From contig OZ029918.1 of assembly GCA_964023275.1 (NCBI GenBank), forward strand, positions 18,704,361-18,768,360: a stretch of DNA of 64,000 nt. Direction: 5' to 3'. A program made the position numbers and the translations under genes. Below, in pieces: positions 36,314 to 46,984 of this stretch. Position 1 is the first letter of the stretch. Each line of letters begins with the position of its first letter. The stretch comes from Norana najaformis. Taxonomy: Eukaryota > Annelida > Clitellata > Crassiclitellata > Hormogastridae. The notes under the pieces are model-generated. The model saw only the letters and a program-made list of their open reading frames with translations, did not search any database and was not told the DNA's origin.

Positions 36314-37824
36314 TCAAAACACTTTACTTTGATTCTTAGTGCATTCAGACTTCAAATGAGAATAACTTCCACGATTAAAACAACTTTTTGGCTTCCTATC
36401 GGCAGAACTCTCGGTTGTCTGATTATCAGGCATTCCCTGTGACTTTGGAAAATATAAATTGGGAGGAGCACCTGCACCTTTATTCATTCCTGCCCCATTA
36501 AGGCACAGTGTAGGCTGACCCAATGCTTGAGCTCGTGGTTTATCACCAATATGATTAGCTAAATAGCAATCAATAGTCGACGCCAGTTTAGCTGAATCGA
36601 CCCAACCTAATTCAGTGGCTGACTCTACTAATAAAGCATATCGTAAGCAAGAATCAGAAAGGCAAGACTTGACATGATCGCATACTAAAAAATCGGTCAT
36701 CTGCTACAAAATTTTTGTCAATATGCGACTTTCAATATAAGAAGACAAAACTGCTTGTAAATGTGAAGTAAAGACATGTGGTTAAACGATTCTCTGTACA
36801 TCACTGGTGACAATTTGTATTCCTTTAACACCAGCTCTTTAATTTCGTCATAATTTGTAGACCTTGTGGGATCCATGCGTCCTACGAGTTCTTTCGATTT
36901 TGAATTTAAATTCGGACGAATCCATATGCCATGCATTTCATTTGGCACCCCAATTGAATCGAACAAGTGTTCAGCATTACGAAAAAATGCAATTGTTTCA
37001 AACGAGTCTGTGGATTGATTGCACAGTAATGCTGTTTTTAATTGCATCGCCAACAGTTTTATTTTGAACTCCACGTTATTACTGTTCCCTTTCGGCCGCA
37101 TCTTGGGCTGCTTGTCTCTGTGCATCCTGTTCTTTCAAGTCCAATTCTGTCCTATTCTTTACGTCCTCCATACGAGCCCTATCGAGTTGAAACTGTAGTT
37201 CTCGTTCCAGCATTTCTATCTCTCTCAAGTGGCTGCCTTCTCTTCCTCATATTTCTGTTCACGCAATTCTATCTCTCTCAAGCATTCCGCCTTCTCTTCC
37301 TCATATTTTTGTTTCTCAAAAGCAAGCCACTCCCTTTCTAACTCCACGTCATATCCGACTGCCCTTCGAGTCTCCGCCACCGTCGTTATGGGTTTATCCT
37401 TCCCGGATGCCACTAATTCCGCCCACTTTGTCAAAAATTCCTCTCTCGTAAACTCACAAACAGCTTCCTCCTCAAAACCAACTCTCAATAATTTCAACCT
37501 CAACGCGTCAGTTGACAACTTTTCACCCCCTCCTACTGTGGTTTCGTCAATCTCTCCATTTTCCCTCACGAACAGAGAACGCAACTTGACACTACAATTA
37601 TTCCTGTACAATTTGAACGCCCTCTTTCGATGCCTTTCGATGTACAGTACTCTATTCCACCATGTAAAATGAATTTCCTGTCCTATCCCGTCTGCTGAGA
37701 CCAGATGACGTCGTCTTCTACCGTCTTCTTCCAGCATTTCATCGCTCCCCGTCTTCTTCCAGTGGCTTCGTTGTCTCCACATCTCCATCCACTGACTTTG
37801 TCGTCTGCCACCATCTTCTTCCAC
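36314..37824 (-). pseudogene. Gag-like region of the Gypsy fossil
   Basis: The first part is rich in charged residues with an EEEKAECLREIELREQKYEE coiled-coil-like stretch. The middle part (FKIKLLAMQ, DEIKELVLKEYKLSPVMYRE) resembles Gypsy capsid-domain sequence. The last part has a CFNRGSYSHLKSEC zinc-knuckle-like motif. It is fossil material, broken in several places. Confidence 0.7.
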
Positions 37825-37863
37825 TGACTTCTATTTGACGAATTCTGTCCACGATGCCATTTA

Positions 37864-38194
37864 TGTCACGATGCCGAGTTGCATCTTTTATTAATTAACT
37901 GAGACAATGAAGATCGAAAATAAAGTTCAACAATAGTTCAGTAGTTCTGCAAAGTTTAACCTCGATTGAAGAGTACGGCTCGGTCTCTCTTACCGAGTCA
38001 CTTTCCACCCCTATTTAAACTAGTCTGACAATCCCTCGACAATCCCTGGTGAATCTGTCTGGCACTCTATCACATCAGGTGAGTGTCCAAATTTCCAGCC
38101 AATGGCGCACCTCCAGCTACCATCAGTGAACACCAGAGGGCACCACCGGATGCACATGCCGACGATGACAACACGTGAGGCGAGGAACGTGACA
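37864..38194 (-). repeat. 5' LTR of the Gypsy fossil
   Basis: In the element's sense it begins TGTCACGTTCC and ends GGCATCGTGACA. It is the shorter LTR, with a single copy of the block that is tandemly doubled in the partner. Confidence 0.9.
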
Positions 38195-38195
38195 C

Positions 38196-38355
38196 TGTGA
38201 AAAGTATGGCAACTCATGTGACCTCCTCTTGACCTCACATAGATCTCGTCATACATAAACCCTTTTGCTGGATTCATATCTAGTATGGCCTTGTACAGCC
38301 TTGTCTTGTCAGCTAAGGGTAGTTGCTCATGACAGTAACTGCAAAATGAAACCAT
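38196..38355 (-). other. Unrecognised open segment with an acceptor-like start
   Basis: The reverse strand reads YCHEQLPLADKTRLYKAILD, then MNPAKGFMYDEIYVRSRGGH, without a stop up to the LTR junction. A cattttgcag precedes it. It looks protein-like (balanced composition, no low complexity), but I do not recognise the family. It is cut by the Gypsy insertion; I did not find its continuation at the other LTR flank. It could be an exon of a nested gene or part of an unknown transposon. Confidence 0.35.
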
Positions 38356-38424
38356 TTCGCCTGCACCAATCGAAAGGAAGGAAATGCATTATGCCATGGA
38401 AGCTTAGGACTGCAGAAGCAAAAT

Positions 38425-38452
38425 CGATCTCTCTCTCTCTCTCTCCTCTCTG
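38425..38452. repeat. (CT)n microsatellite
   Basis: A CT dinucleotide run of about 24 bases with one interruption lies just before the RTE piece. Confidence 0.85.
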
Positions 38453-39070
38453 TTAAAAATTAACATCAGTAAGACAAAGTTGATGACATATGGTGCTGAG
38501 TAGAACAAGATTCCAGTGGTAGTAGGTGGTGAAAAGAAGCCTGCTGACATTGGATAATGACTGTACCAAAGAGATAAAGAGAAGTATAGCAAAAGCAAGC
38601 AGATCAATGGCAGGGTTCAAAAACATCTGGAGGAGCAGGGTGATTAGTTTGCACACCAAGGAGAAAATTACCAAAACATGCATATTCAGTGTGTGTTGGT
38701 GTATGCCAATGAAACTTGGACACTGCACAGACAAGGCAAGGGTAAATTACTGGCATCTGAGATGAGATGTTACAGATGGATATCACACGTCAGACTGCAA
38801 CAGAAGGTCGCAAACACTAAGGTGTGAAGAGGCAGGGTTGCACAAGAAACATCATGCAGCAAGTAATGGAAAGGAAACAAAATCTCTTTGGACACATCTC
38901 CAGAATGGATAACACTTGGACGGTCAAACAAGTGGTGTTTGAAATGATGGATGGTGGAGGGAACAGAGATAGACCGAACAGAGCACAGCTGGATGACGTC
39001 AGAGACTGGTTGGTGCGGGACGGATGTACACGGGCTGAGTCTGTAGGCACAAGGCAGGGGACAGTGAAGA
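38453..39070 (+). mobile_element. RTE-clade LINE, copy F (C-terminal part)
   Basis: Decayed frames give LKINISKTKLMTYGAE, VVVGGEKKPA, LTLDNDCTKEIKRSIAKASR, MAGFKNIWRSRVISLHTKEK, then NIMQQVMERKQNLFGHISRM and DRPNRAQLDDVRDWL. This is the region after the reverse transcriptase palm in RTE elements, from a family unlike A, D, E and G. Several stops and frameshifts interrupt it, and both ends are worn. Confidence 0.75.
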
Positions 39071-39074
39071 TCTA

Positions 39075-39225
39075 CAGCTTCTTGAAAGAAGTGTCCTTTC
39101 AATTGGTTGACTACCTTCATTCTAATTCCTCAATTCCTTCTCTTTAATCTGGATTTAAGAAGTTCCACTCTACTGAATCACTTATTACAAGTCTCCTGGC
39201 CAATGTGCTTGGAGCTTTGCACATA
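39075..39225 (+). mobile_element. CR1-superfamily LINE fragment, opposite to the large copy
   Basis: The plus strand reads FLKEVSFQLVDYLHSNSSIP, SGFKKFHSTESLITSLLANV. The same region of the large reverse copy (near 40200-40380) reads LLERCVSVQLVDYLDSNSLM and FHSTESLITRLLVDV. The two thus form an inverted repeat about 1 kb apart. It touches the 3'-truncated end of the reverse copy directly. Confidence 0.75.
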
Positions 39226-40603
39226 CGAGGGACAGTCAGGAGTCCAAGGGAGGCCGACCGGAGAGTGCTACGGCCTGGAACCAAGGAGACCGGAATGCAG
39301 AAGTCCCTAAGATATGATGGAGCAGAGCCAACAATAAAATTACGCATAAGCGTTAGGATCTTGAACTGGATATGCTGCTGAATGGGAAGCCAGCGCAAAG
39401 TGTCCCGCATAAAAGAAATTATATGGCCATACCTGGGGATGCCTCCAATAAGACGGGCAGCAGCACTGACAACAGACTGAAGCTTGGAAATATTGGCAAG
39501 TGAGAGTCCAGAAAAGATAGCGCTACCAAAGTCCACCCTGGAGCAGATAAGGGCATAAATTAGAGTAGTAACAGCATGAAAGGAGAGGGAGCGGCGGATG
39601 GTACGAAGCTGACGAAGGTGGTAAAAGCAAGAGCGGGAGACACTGTTAACATGATCGGTCAAGGAGAGTTCCCAGTCCAGAACAACCCCAAGATCACGGA
39701 CTTTGGAACAGAATAGAATGTCTGGAAACCTCTGGCATAAGGACGATGAATCAATCTTAGCAAGCTGAGCACGACCACCAAGAAAGATGAACTGGGTCTT
39801 AGCAGAGTTCAGTCGGAGGCGATTAGAGGACATCCAGAGACTAAGGGCATATGCTGTGTCAAGAATCCTCTCAACCAGAGAGGAAGCTGCTTCCGCTGGG
39901 CCATGAGCGAAGGCCTGAGTGTCGTCTGCACACTGATGGACTGCAACACCTATGGGAAGGAGAACCCATGCCAGGTCAGCAGTGTACAGAATGTAAAGGA
40001 GAGTGGCCAGGACAGAACCCTGAGGAAGGCCAAAAGGTATAAGGGACCAGACGGAACATGTGGGCCCAAAGATAACAGAATGAGAGCGGTCTGAGAGGAA
40101 TGACTGAAACCAAAGAAGGGCAGTATCAGTAATGCCAAAAGATTTTTCTAGACGCTCCAAAAGGATAGTGATCCACAGTGTCAAAAGCAGCACTAGCATC
40201 ATAGAGGGCAAGAAGAGTAACCTGTCCATGGTCAAAAGCTCCAAAGACGTCGACCAGGAGACGTGTAATAAGTGATTCCGTAGAGTGGAACTTCCTAAAT
40301 CCGGATTGAAGAGGAGGCATGAGGGAGTTAGAGTCAAGGTAGTCAACCAGTTGGACAGACACACATCTTTCAAGAAGCTTAGAGAGAAAGGAAAGGTTAG
40401 AGATAAGTCGGTAGTTAGAGATATCATGGGGGTCAAGACCCTGGCGCTAGAGAGAGGGAAAGACTACAGCACATTTGTGAGAAGCCGGGAGTGAACCCTG
40501 ACCCAGGGAGGTGTTACATAGCAACTGTAAGAACGGAATTAAGTCATCTATAAAATCCTTGATTAAAAATGGTGGTAATAAGTCCAGTTCAGTGTCCCTA
40601 CAT

Positions 40604-40920
40604 ATGGCCATATAACTTCCTTTATGCGGGAAACTTTGCATTGGCTCCCCAGTGAGCAGCATACTGTTCTTTTCTTCCTTAAGTCACGCCTTTTTATCCA
40701 CTATGCTGGTTTCCCTACAGGTTTTCAATTTCCATGCCTCATTATGGCTGCATCATTTCATTGCATGCTTTTGTACTGTATTTTGTTCATGTTACTCTTC
40801 CTTGCCAAATCTAGCACATATAGGTCTTCTGTTGGAATTACACATGGATCTCTATGGTCTGGTCTATTTTTTTACTTGGCTCAAGCCCATTAACTTTATC
40901 TGGTTCCTAGCATTTAGAGG
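40604..40920 (+). mobile_element. LINE 3' part (L2/CR1 type) within the block splitting C1
   Basis: The plus strand reads YGHITSFMRETLHWLPSEQH, LKSRLFIHYAG, then a 3' UTR-like stretch similar to 20520-20780. It is opposite in direction to the LINE it sits in. Confidence 0.65.
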
Positions 40921-40924
40921 TCGC

Positions 40925-41512
40925 TCACAGGACCAAAGTTTATTATGTAATATAATCAGTAAGAAGAGCAGAAGCAGATTGAGAAAGAGAAGATGCTGCA
41001 AAGGAGGCAACAGAGATCCTAACTTCAAAAAAGATGCTCTTTTGGAGAAAGCAGCACCGACTCAGAAGAAAGTCAGTGTGAAAGTGATGATCAAGATCCA
41101 TGTTCCAGTACGAGTACTGCTTATCTGCCATGAAAACGAGGACGCCAAGCATTGTATCACCAGAACTGGCATTGAAATGGAGTGAGTGATAAGGCTACCA
41201 TGATGATGGTCTTTGAAGCGTCTATGGCTCTCGGACAAGACCCAGAAGCGCTTGAACTTAAGTCAACCATCCAGCGTCTATGTTGAAGAAACCGAAAAGC
41301 AGCAGCTGCTGGCATTGTACAGGCATTCAAACCAAACATGATCCTGACAGTCCACTAAGATAGCAAGCTGATGTTTGATTTGACAGGGAAAGAGAAAGTG
41401 CCTAAGTTGCCTATTCTGGTTTCAATTGTGGGGGAGAAGAAACTGTTGTCAAATCCAAAGATACCTGCAAGGACTGGCCAAGCTGTGGCCGAAGCTGTGC
41501 ACAACGGAAAAA
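40925..41512 (+). mobile_element. Transposase-like fragment of unassigned superfamily
   Basis: Frames give MMVFEASMALGQDPEALELK, NRKAAAAGIVQAFKPNMILT, VH, DSKLMFDLTGKEKVPKLPIL and SNPKIPARTGQAVAEAVHN. I know the pattern VHWDGKLLPDLTGKEKVDRLPILV...LGVPKLPAGTG from uncharacterised, transposon-like proteins of invertebrates with an RNase H-like look (a conserved D in the WDGK motif). Here W is replaced by a stop. Only the region around the first conserved Asp is present. Confidence 0.45.
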
Positions 41513-42838
41513 AAGCCCTCAATGGAGATCAGGTGAAGGATTGGCATCCGGCAGTCGGTTGGGGGAAGAGAGGAGGAGATGCACCTTCAGTAAAGAGATG
41601 GACTGATTCCAGTTTGTTTTGGGTAAAAACCAGGTAGTCGTCAGTTGGGAATGATGGATGAGATAGTGTAGGGGTTGATGTTGTGAGCCCAAGGAGCTTG
41701 GAAAGCGACGTCCATACTTGGCATGGATTAGATTTTTCACGTTCAATTAGATCCTCCCAGTATCGCATCTCTCTCTCTCTCGGAATTTGCCGCGCATCTG
41801 GCGTAGATGTTGCAATCAGTTGGGCTGCGCGTACGTCTAAAGTGGCATTCAAGCCCTCTTATGTCTCGTCGAAGGCTCCAGCAAGCGTCATTGTATCACG
41901 GTGAGAGGGGTCTCTGGAGGGGAAGAAGATGATCTATCAGTGAGCAGATGGTGGTGTCACAGATCACAAATAATTCTTTAGGGGTGTGCTGCTCCAGAGT
42001 CGAAAGATCACTCCGTAGTGGACAACTCATCAGGCCAGCTTAAAACGCCTCCCAGTCCAGGCCCCTCCAGCTCCAGAAAGATCTCATTGCAAAGACTGGT
42101 TGCGAACGAAAGTGAGGGGTTGTAAAGGAAATGAGGCCATGGCCCATTATGAAAGGAGGCTCTACCTGGAGATCTTGTATAGAGCAGTCATCCCTCGTTA
42201 TTACCACGTCGAGCCATCCGCCCAACTTGTGTGTAGGCTTGGTGACATGTTGGGTCAAGCCAAACTGGTACAGTAAATCACTGATACGAAGCACTTCCGG
42301 AGAGCCACTGTCCCCGAAGTGAAAGTTTAGGTTGCCTGTTATGACAATTTGACATTTGTAAGTAGCATATAATTCCATTAGGGAGGCAAACTCCGAGAAG
42401 AACATCGACGAGAGCTGGGAGAAGCTAGATGATGAGGAGGACGAGAGGACCATGCGACGTTGAGCAAGTTAGGCAGAGAGACTCGAAGGTGGATGGTGTG
42501 ATGGGAAAGGGATTGAGTTTAGTCTTTAGGGAGTCTTCGTAGTATACCACTATAACCCCATGATTCTATACTGGAGCCATTCCCTGCGTAGAAGACGATT
42601 GAGGGAGGTCATGGTAGTAGCACGACGGACTGGAACATCAGCAGAAGACGAGTGTCATGGCTCTATAATGGCAAGTATGTCCAGATCTTTAGCCACGATG
42701 GAATTAGCTACCTCGATGAACTTATTGCCCAAAGACTGGACGTTCCATGTGGTCAGCCTGAGACCAGTATGACCATCCTTCCTCAGGAAGGATCGATCAG
42801 CAGTGTAGTTGGCCGAGGGAACGGATCCAGAAGTGAGT

Positions 42839-43144
42839 ACACTGCTTTTGTGAGGAACTTAAAAGGTGTTATATTAAGTGTCTCAATACATACATACATA
42901 CAATACTATATGCACATTTGTATTTATATTTTGTAAAACAAAATACATTAGTAATAAGACACAGTAAATACATACAAGAATATATTACAGATCTAATTTG
43001 GTACACACAAAAATCAGACACTCAGAATTTTCAGCAAAATTCATTAGCTCATATTACACTTACTTGTATGATTTCTTATGGCTTGCTTCCCAATGTTCTT
43101 GTCAGGCAAGTTACTAAACTGCAAGTAACTACTAGTATATACCC
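42839..43144. other. SMG6 intron; short ACATACATACAT run, otherwise nothing
   Basis: A brief CATA repeat lies near 42880-42900. No coding match is visible. Confidence 0.4.
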
Positions 43145-43640
43145 CCTGTACTCACCTCCTTAATGAAAGACTGCGCATCTGTTCTTGTTCCAATCTCTAT
43201 TTAAATAGTTAACCTCTCCATGTCTACTGGTAATTTCCCCCCCTTTTCAAACACTCTCGTTACACCTCTTCTCAAGACATCACCACTTGACAAAGAAATC
43301 CTCTCAAACTACTGGCCTGTTTTTAACATGTCCTTCACCTCCAAATTAACTGAATGGGTTGTTCTCTCTCAGACTATCTAGCCTCCAACTCACTCCTTAA
43401 CCTACATCAATCTGATTTTACTAGATGTCACTCAACTGACACCCTACTTGCTTCTCTGTACAACAAGCTTGTCTCTGCCATCTCTCATCAACAGGTTTCT
43501 TCCTTCTTGATATTTATGCAGCCTTTGACACCATTGTTCGCAATATCTTACTCCAACGATTCAACCTGGTTTGGTTTTACTGAAACTGCTCTTCTCTGCA
43601 TACATTGAATTGCCTGGCTTGGCTATGAATTTTCCATTAT
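43145..43640 (+). mobile_element. L2-like LINE, decayed reverse transcriptase piece
   Basis: The frames read LVTPLLKTSPLDKEILSNYW, SFTSKL, the SDYLASNSLLNLHQSDFTRC and HSTDTLLASLYNKLVSAISH block, and GFTETALLCIH. These match the NYRPIS to FHSTES region of L2-like copies. Frames change several times, so it is old. Confidence 0.65.
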
Positions 43641-44016
43641 AGGCTTCCGATTGGTCTGCATCAAACTGTTCCTATTGCCTGTGCCAGAAGTCCAAAACAG
43701 GAAATTCTCCACCCTGAGACAGCTATATCTCCATCTGAATGTTGAGCATACTGTCAATGTCTCTAAATGCAGTGTCAACAACAGCAATAAATAAATGTCT
43801 AGACAAACATGAATAACACGCACTGCAGTACTTTCTGAACACACAGTGAAGTAGACTGTTACACTCGAAATTCTTGTAAAGGGGTAATCAAAATATTACA
43901 GAATGCAAACAAAATGCTCAAGCACTTATGCTGGCTTATCTTTTTATATGCAACAAGTATTTGTCACAGAACAGATTTCAGCAAATAAAATAATAGAAAC
44001 TCGGGCTACTTCTTAC
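43641..44016. other. SMG6 intron sequence, nothing recognised
   Basis: There is no coding match or terminal repeat before the donor of the SMG6 exon at 44017. Confidence 0.4.
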
Positions 44017-44205
44017 CTCAACCACCGATAAACCAAGAATATCATCACTGTCATTTTCATCATCTCTGATGTGGTCTTGAGAACTTGATCCATCATGTGA
44101 GATCCAGATTTCCAGACGATGTGATTGCTTTGTTAGACAACGCTTGGTCTTCATCCTCTTTCTCAGAGCTCTTTCCATCTGTCGATTTCTGTCTGTCTGC
44201 TCCAT
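44017..44205 (-). CDS. SMG6: SMG6 exon, HRLEIWIS linker
   Basis: Sixty-three codons start MEQTDRNRQMERALRKRM and contain HRLEIWISHDGSSSQ, then an acidic stretch (DDENDSDD). The family has TTRLEIWIHPSHPRSSQ at this place. It is a charged, poorly conserved linker between helices, so only the LEIWI core identifies it; splice sites (gctaacag acceptor, gtaaga donor), phase 0 at both ends and its position between the neighbouring exons support the call. Confidence 0.9.
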
Positions 44206-44394
44206 CTGTTAGCATCCAAAACAAGTTTGCAAAGCATGGGGTCAACAAAGACCATTATTATAATTATCTTATTGAAGGCATTTGTGGATTCATCGACAAA
44301 AGATACAAGAAAATGTGATAATAACATAAGTTATTTTGCCTGCATTAACTGTGCATCATGTTATCTTGCAAAGAGCTTCAAGCCACTATTTTAA

Positions 44395-44470
44395 TCGATG
44401 GCGGCTGCAATCATCTACTCTAATCTAATGACTTCTACACCATCGTTATCATAATGCCCAAGGCATCGAA
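44395..44470 (-). mobile_element. L2-like LINE 3' tail
   Basis: In reverse it reads GATGCCTTGGGCATTATGAT, then GTAGAAGTCATTAGATTAGA. This is the same tail as at 6597-6655 and 53321-53370 (GATGCCTTGAGCATTATTAC ... TAGATTAGATT). Confidence 0.6.
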
Positions 44471-44960
44471 GTCTGCCAATGTTTCAAGCTGCAACTAAGA
44501 ATAAAATGGGTGACTGGTCTATCACACTGCTGGCCCATGCACATTAGGGTGGCCCTAATTTTCTCATTTTTTAAATTTGTAACTCTCACCCTCTCAAATG
44601 GCTTAATTTTAGTAAGAAACATTTTGTGTAGAATTTGAAGCAGATCAATATGCATTTAGAAGCAGCTCGTGGAAGACAAAGTTTACTATGTAATCAGCAT
44701 GGTATGAACTTTCATAAACGCTTACGCACAGCGCACAAGGCTCTTTTGCATATGTGTTCTCTGCACAAGAGTCTTCAGTCACAGACTCAAACAGCCAAAG
44801 AAGCTACGTTTTTAGACAGGATCGGGGAACTGTTTGAAATTGGATCCACTGGTAGTACCACAAACCAACAATTTTGATTAAAAGTTAGAGAAATGAAGCA
44901 CAAATCAAACTCAGGAAAGAAAACCAAAGTCATGAGCGATAAGCCGAGGAACTGATAACT
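44471..44960. other. SMG6 intron; unassigned plus-strand frame
   Basis: An 80-codon plus-strand frame at 44635-44877 (HLEAARGRQSLLCNQHGMNF) has no recognised relatives. No repeats are visible until the AAT run at 44970. Confidence 0.3.
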
Positions 44961-44967
44961 CCAAATA

Positions 44968-44972
44968 GTGAT

Positions 44973-45004
<32 letters not shown>
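44968..45004. repeat. (AAT)n microsatellite
   Basis: About ten trinucleotide units precede the LINE piece. Confidence 0.85.
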
Positions 45005-45490
45005 ATGTAAAAAGCTCCAGAGGATTCAAAACTCTCTTTCTAGGGTTGTTACATATTTTTTCATCAAATGCATTAGATCACCTTTGTGAACCTCACCAGC
45101 TTCCTATTGTGTGTATTAAGTTTAAGATTGCATGCTTGACCTTTAAGGCTCAGAACACCGGCCTTCCATTATATCTTAATACTTTGCTGGCTCCATATCG
45201 CCCTCTTAGATTCTTGCGTTCTTCTGATATTGGTTTATTGCAAGAACCTAGGCTCAGGACAATTGTAGGATCATGTGCCCTAAGCTGCTGTGCTCCCAGC
45301 ATTTGGAATCATCTGCCACAAAAGGCCTGACTAGCAAACTCGCTATCATCTTTTAAATCACTTCTTAAGACTAACTACTTCACCCTTGCTTATGCACAAT
45401 TCCATCTTGGCCCCTAGCTAACTTACATCTGCACCTCAGATTCAGGTATAGTGACTTTGCATGAGTTACAAGTGCTTTAAATAAATAAAT
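45005..45490 (+). mobile_element. CR1/L2-type LINE, ORF2 C-terminus and 3' tail
   Basis: A 110-codon frame reads DHLCEPHQLPIVCIKFKIAC, LTFKAQNTGLPLYLNTLLAP, YRPLRFLRSSD and APSIWNHLPQKA, then SLSSFKSLLKTNYF. This is the standard end of CR1/L2 ORF2 proteins. The tail (CCTCAGATTCAGGTATAGTG ... TTTAAATAAATAAAT) also occurs at 13490-13577. Confidence 0.8.
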
Positions 45491-45886
45491 ATAATTACTG
45501 GTGTTCCTATCTGACTTTAGTACATCAGAGGCGTCAAATACATGCCCATGTTTTACATTACAAGAATTTTGCCACTTTTGCATCAGGGAGTTTAAAGTAA
45601 GGTGCAACTTATACTCTGAAAAATAGGGTATATTTCTAGTGAGACTGGTAATTGATTTGTTGGTTGAATGTGATATGAGTATAGGAAGGGGTGATGCTCA
45701 TCAATTATTAGCATAATCAAGTTATAGTCTATTTAGAAGATTTTACTACTGATCCACAATAACTGTGACAAAGTCAGTGTTAAAATATTCCACACTGGTT
45801 CTAACCATGGAGGTTATACTTCTTACATTAGAGGGAATATGATGTCACTTGCTTGAAGCCGCCATATAAAACGGTCTTGATCGATT
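45491..45886. other. SMG6 intron sequence, nothing recognised
   Basis: Neither strand shows coding resemblance or repeats. Confidence 0.35.
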
Positions 45887-45894
45887 GTTTGGAC

Positions 45895-46973
45895 CAGGGG
45901 TGCACAACCTTTTTGGCCAATGGCCACTAATCGATTTCTTAAATCCTTTGGGGGCCAAACAAGCATGACGACTCAGCTTATGAATGCTACCAGTCCATTA
46001 GTATCTCCTGTCATAGCTGGTGCCCCATTTGTTGTGATGCTTACCAACTTTGTCATACCCAAGAAAACACGGTTACACGGTCTCAGCGTTTCTTCCAGCA
46101 GGGCAGATCTAGTTGTTTGACCTTTCATAGAGCCCATGCCAATCAGCTCATCAGTGAAGTCAAAAGTCGAAGATACTCCTCGAACAAACACCACCAACTG
46201 TGCAGTGGAAGTGATATCAGTCGACTTGTCTGCCACCAAAATAGTAAAAGTTCGTTGCCTTTTCTGCAAGCTGCCTCATGACAGATGGGAAATTCTGCGC
46301 TGCACTGTCATGCAATTCAGGGAGACTGTCTGTAGCTTCTTAGTAGCTTCCGAACACAGCTTTTTCAATGCAGCTATCATACAGTTCTTGACAAAGTCAC
46401 CGTCAGTGAACGGTCGACCAGATTTTGCTATCATCAATAAAATGTCATAGCTTACTTCACATGATGCATCGAAGTCTGCTGATCGCTTGGTGAAAATGTT
46501 CTGCTGGTGATTCAGTGAACGACGCAGTGACACAATTCTGGCTGTTCTTTCTTCGGCAACAACGCTATGAAAATCCTTAAGCTTCAACTCGTAATGGCGC
46601 TTCATATTCCATACCTTCGCCAAGCAGGCAAATGACTTTCCTCTGTTGCTGAACAAAACAGTAGCGCTCCATCCACTCGACGTGAAACTCTCTTTTCATC
46701 ATCAACGTTTCCCTTGCGACTGTCGACCATTTCGTATTAACAACCATTTATTTAAACAGATAATTAGTAATCATGCAGCCAAAACAACAGCAACATAAAG
46801 TAAATAAACACGAAAGATGGCAGCGAGAGTTGTGCACTTCTTGCTGAAATTAGAAGTGTGCGTCATTGTAACTTAACGTCAATGCCCGCCCTTAAATAGT
46901 TGCTTTTCCTGTTGGACATCACAGGTCACAAGAAGACTCGTCGCGGGCCAGATGTGGAAGTTGTGCACCACTG
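45895..46973 (-). mobile_element. hAT transposon (Charlie/GTF2IRD2-related), deleted
   Basis: The target duplication is GTTTGGAC (45887-45894) and GTTTAGAC (46974-46981), and the inverted ends are CAGGGGTGCACAAC and, in reverse, CAGTGGTGCACAAC. Reverse frames encode MKRHYELKLKDFHSVVAEER, SYDILLMIAKSGRPFTDGDF, VKNCMIAALKKLC and MTVQRRISHL. After a frame change they encode LVADKSTDITSTAQLVVFVR, TRSALLEETL and LVSITTNGAPAMTGDTNGLV. These are the first part of the catalytic domain of this hAT branch (D in DKSTD and in TTNGAPAM context). The C-terminal dimerisation part is missing. Confidence 0.9.
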
Positions 46974-46984
46974 GTTTAGACGAC

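Larger units (their letters stand above)
31488..38194 (-). mobile_element. Ty3/Gypsy fossil of Gmr1 type, with two LTRs
   Basis: Two related LTRs bound an internal region read on the reverse strand, with gag-like, protease-like, integrase, then reverse transcriptase and RNase H pieces. A primer-binding-like TGGCATCGTGGACAG follows the 5' LTR (reverse strand, just below 37864), and a purine tract GAGGGAGGAGG precedes the 3' LTR (31965-31975). The element is clearly broken, with many breaks, and an RTE LINE is inserted at 33531-34529. No matching target duplication flanks it. Integrase lying before reverse transcriptase is the order known for Gmr1-like elements. The LTRs differ visibly, so it is not recent. 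Confidence 0.88.
39226..42838 (-). mobile_element. CR1-superfamily LINE, long copy (C1) split by a 0.9-kb block
   Basis: The 5' part (42838-41513) encodes the apurinic-type endonuclease: LRLTTWNVQSLGNKF, DILAIIEPWHSSSA, VITGNLNFHFGD, LTQHVTKPTHKLGGWLDVVI and SIQDLQVEPPFIMGHGLISF, followed by the linker. The 3' part (about 40600-39226) encodes reverse transcriptase: LLPPFLIKDFID, FHSTESLITRLLVDV, DASAAFDTVDH, GLPQGSVLATLLY, CADDTQAF (CADD where YADD is expected), KVRDLGVVLDWELSLTDHVN and LRWLPIQQHIQFKILTLM. Only about 25 residues are missing between the halves, so they are one copy into which other DNA came. The 3' UTR is lost. Confidence 0.82.

Noticed and set aside
37229-37672. 147-codon plus-strand frame in the Gypsy region
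   Set aside because: It lies antisense to the gag-like region and its Ser-rich composition mirrors that coding.
39851-40094. Two overlapping 63-codon plus-strand frames
   Set aside because: Antisense to the reverse transcriptase of the long CR1-superfamily LINE.
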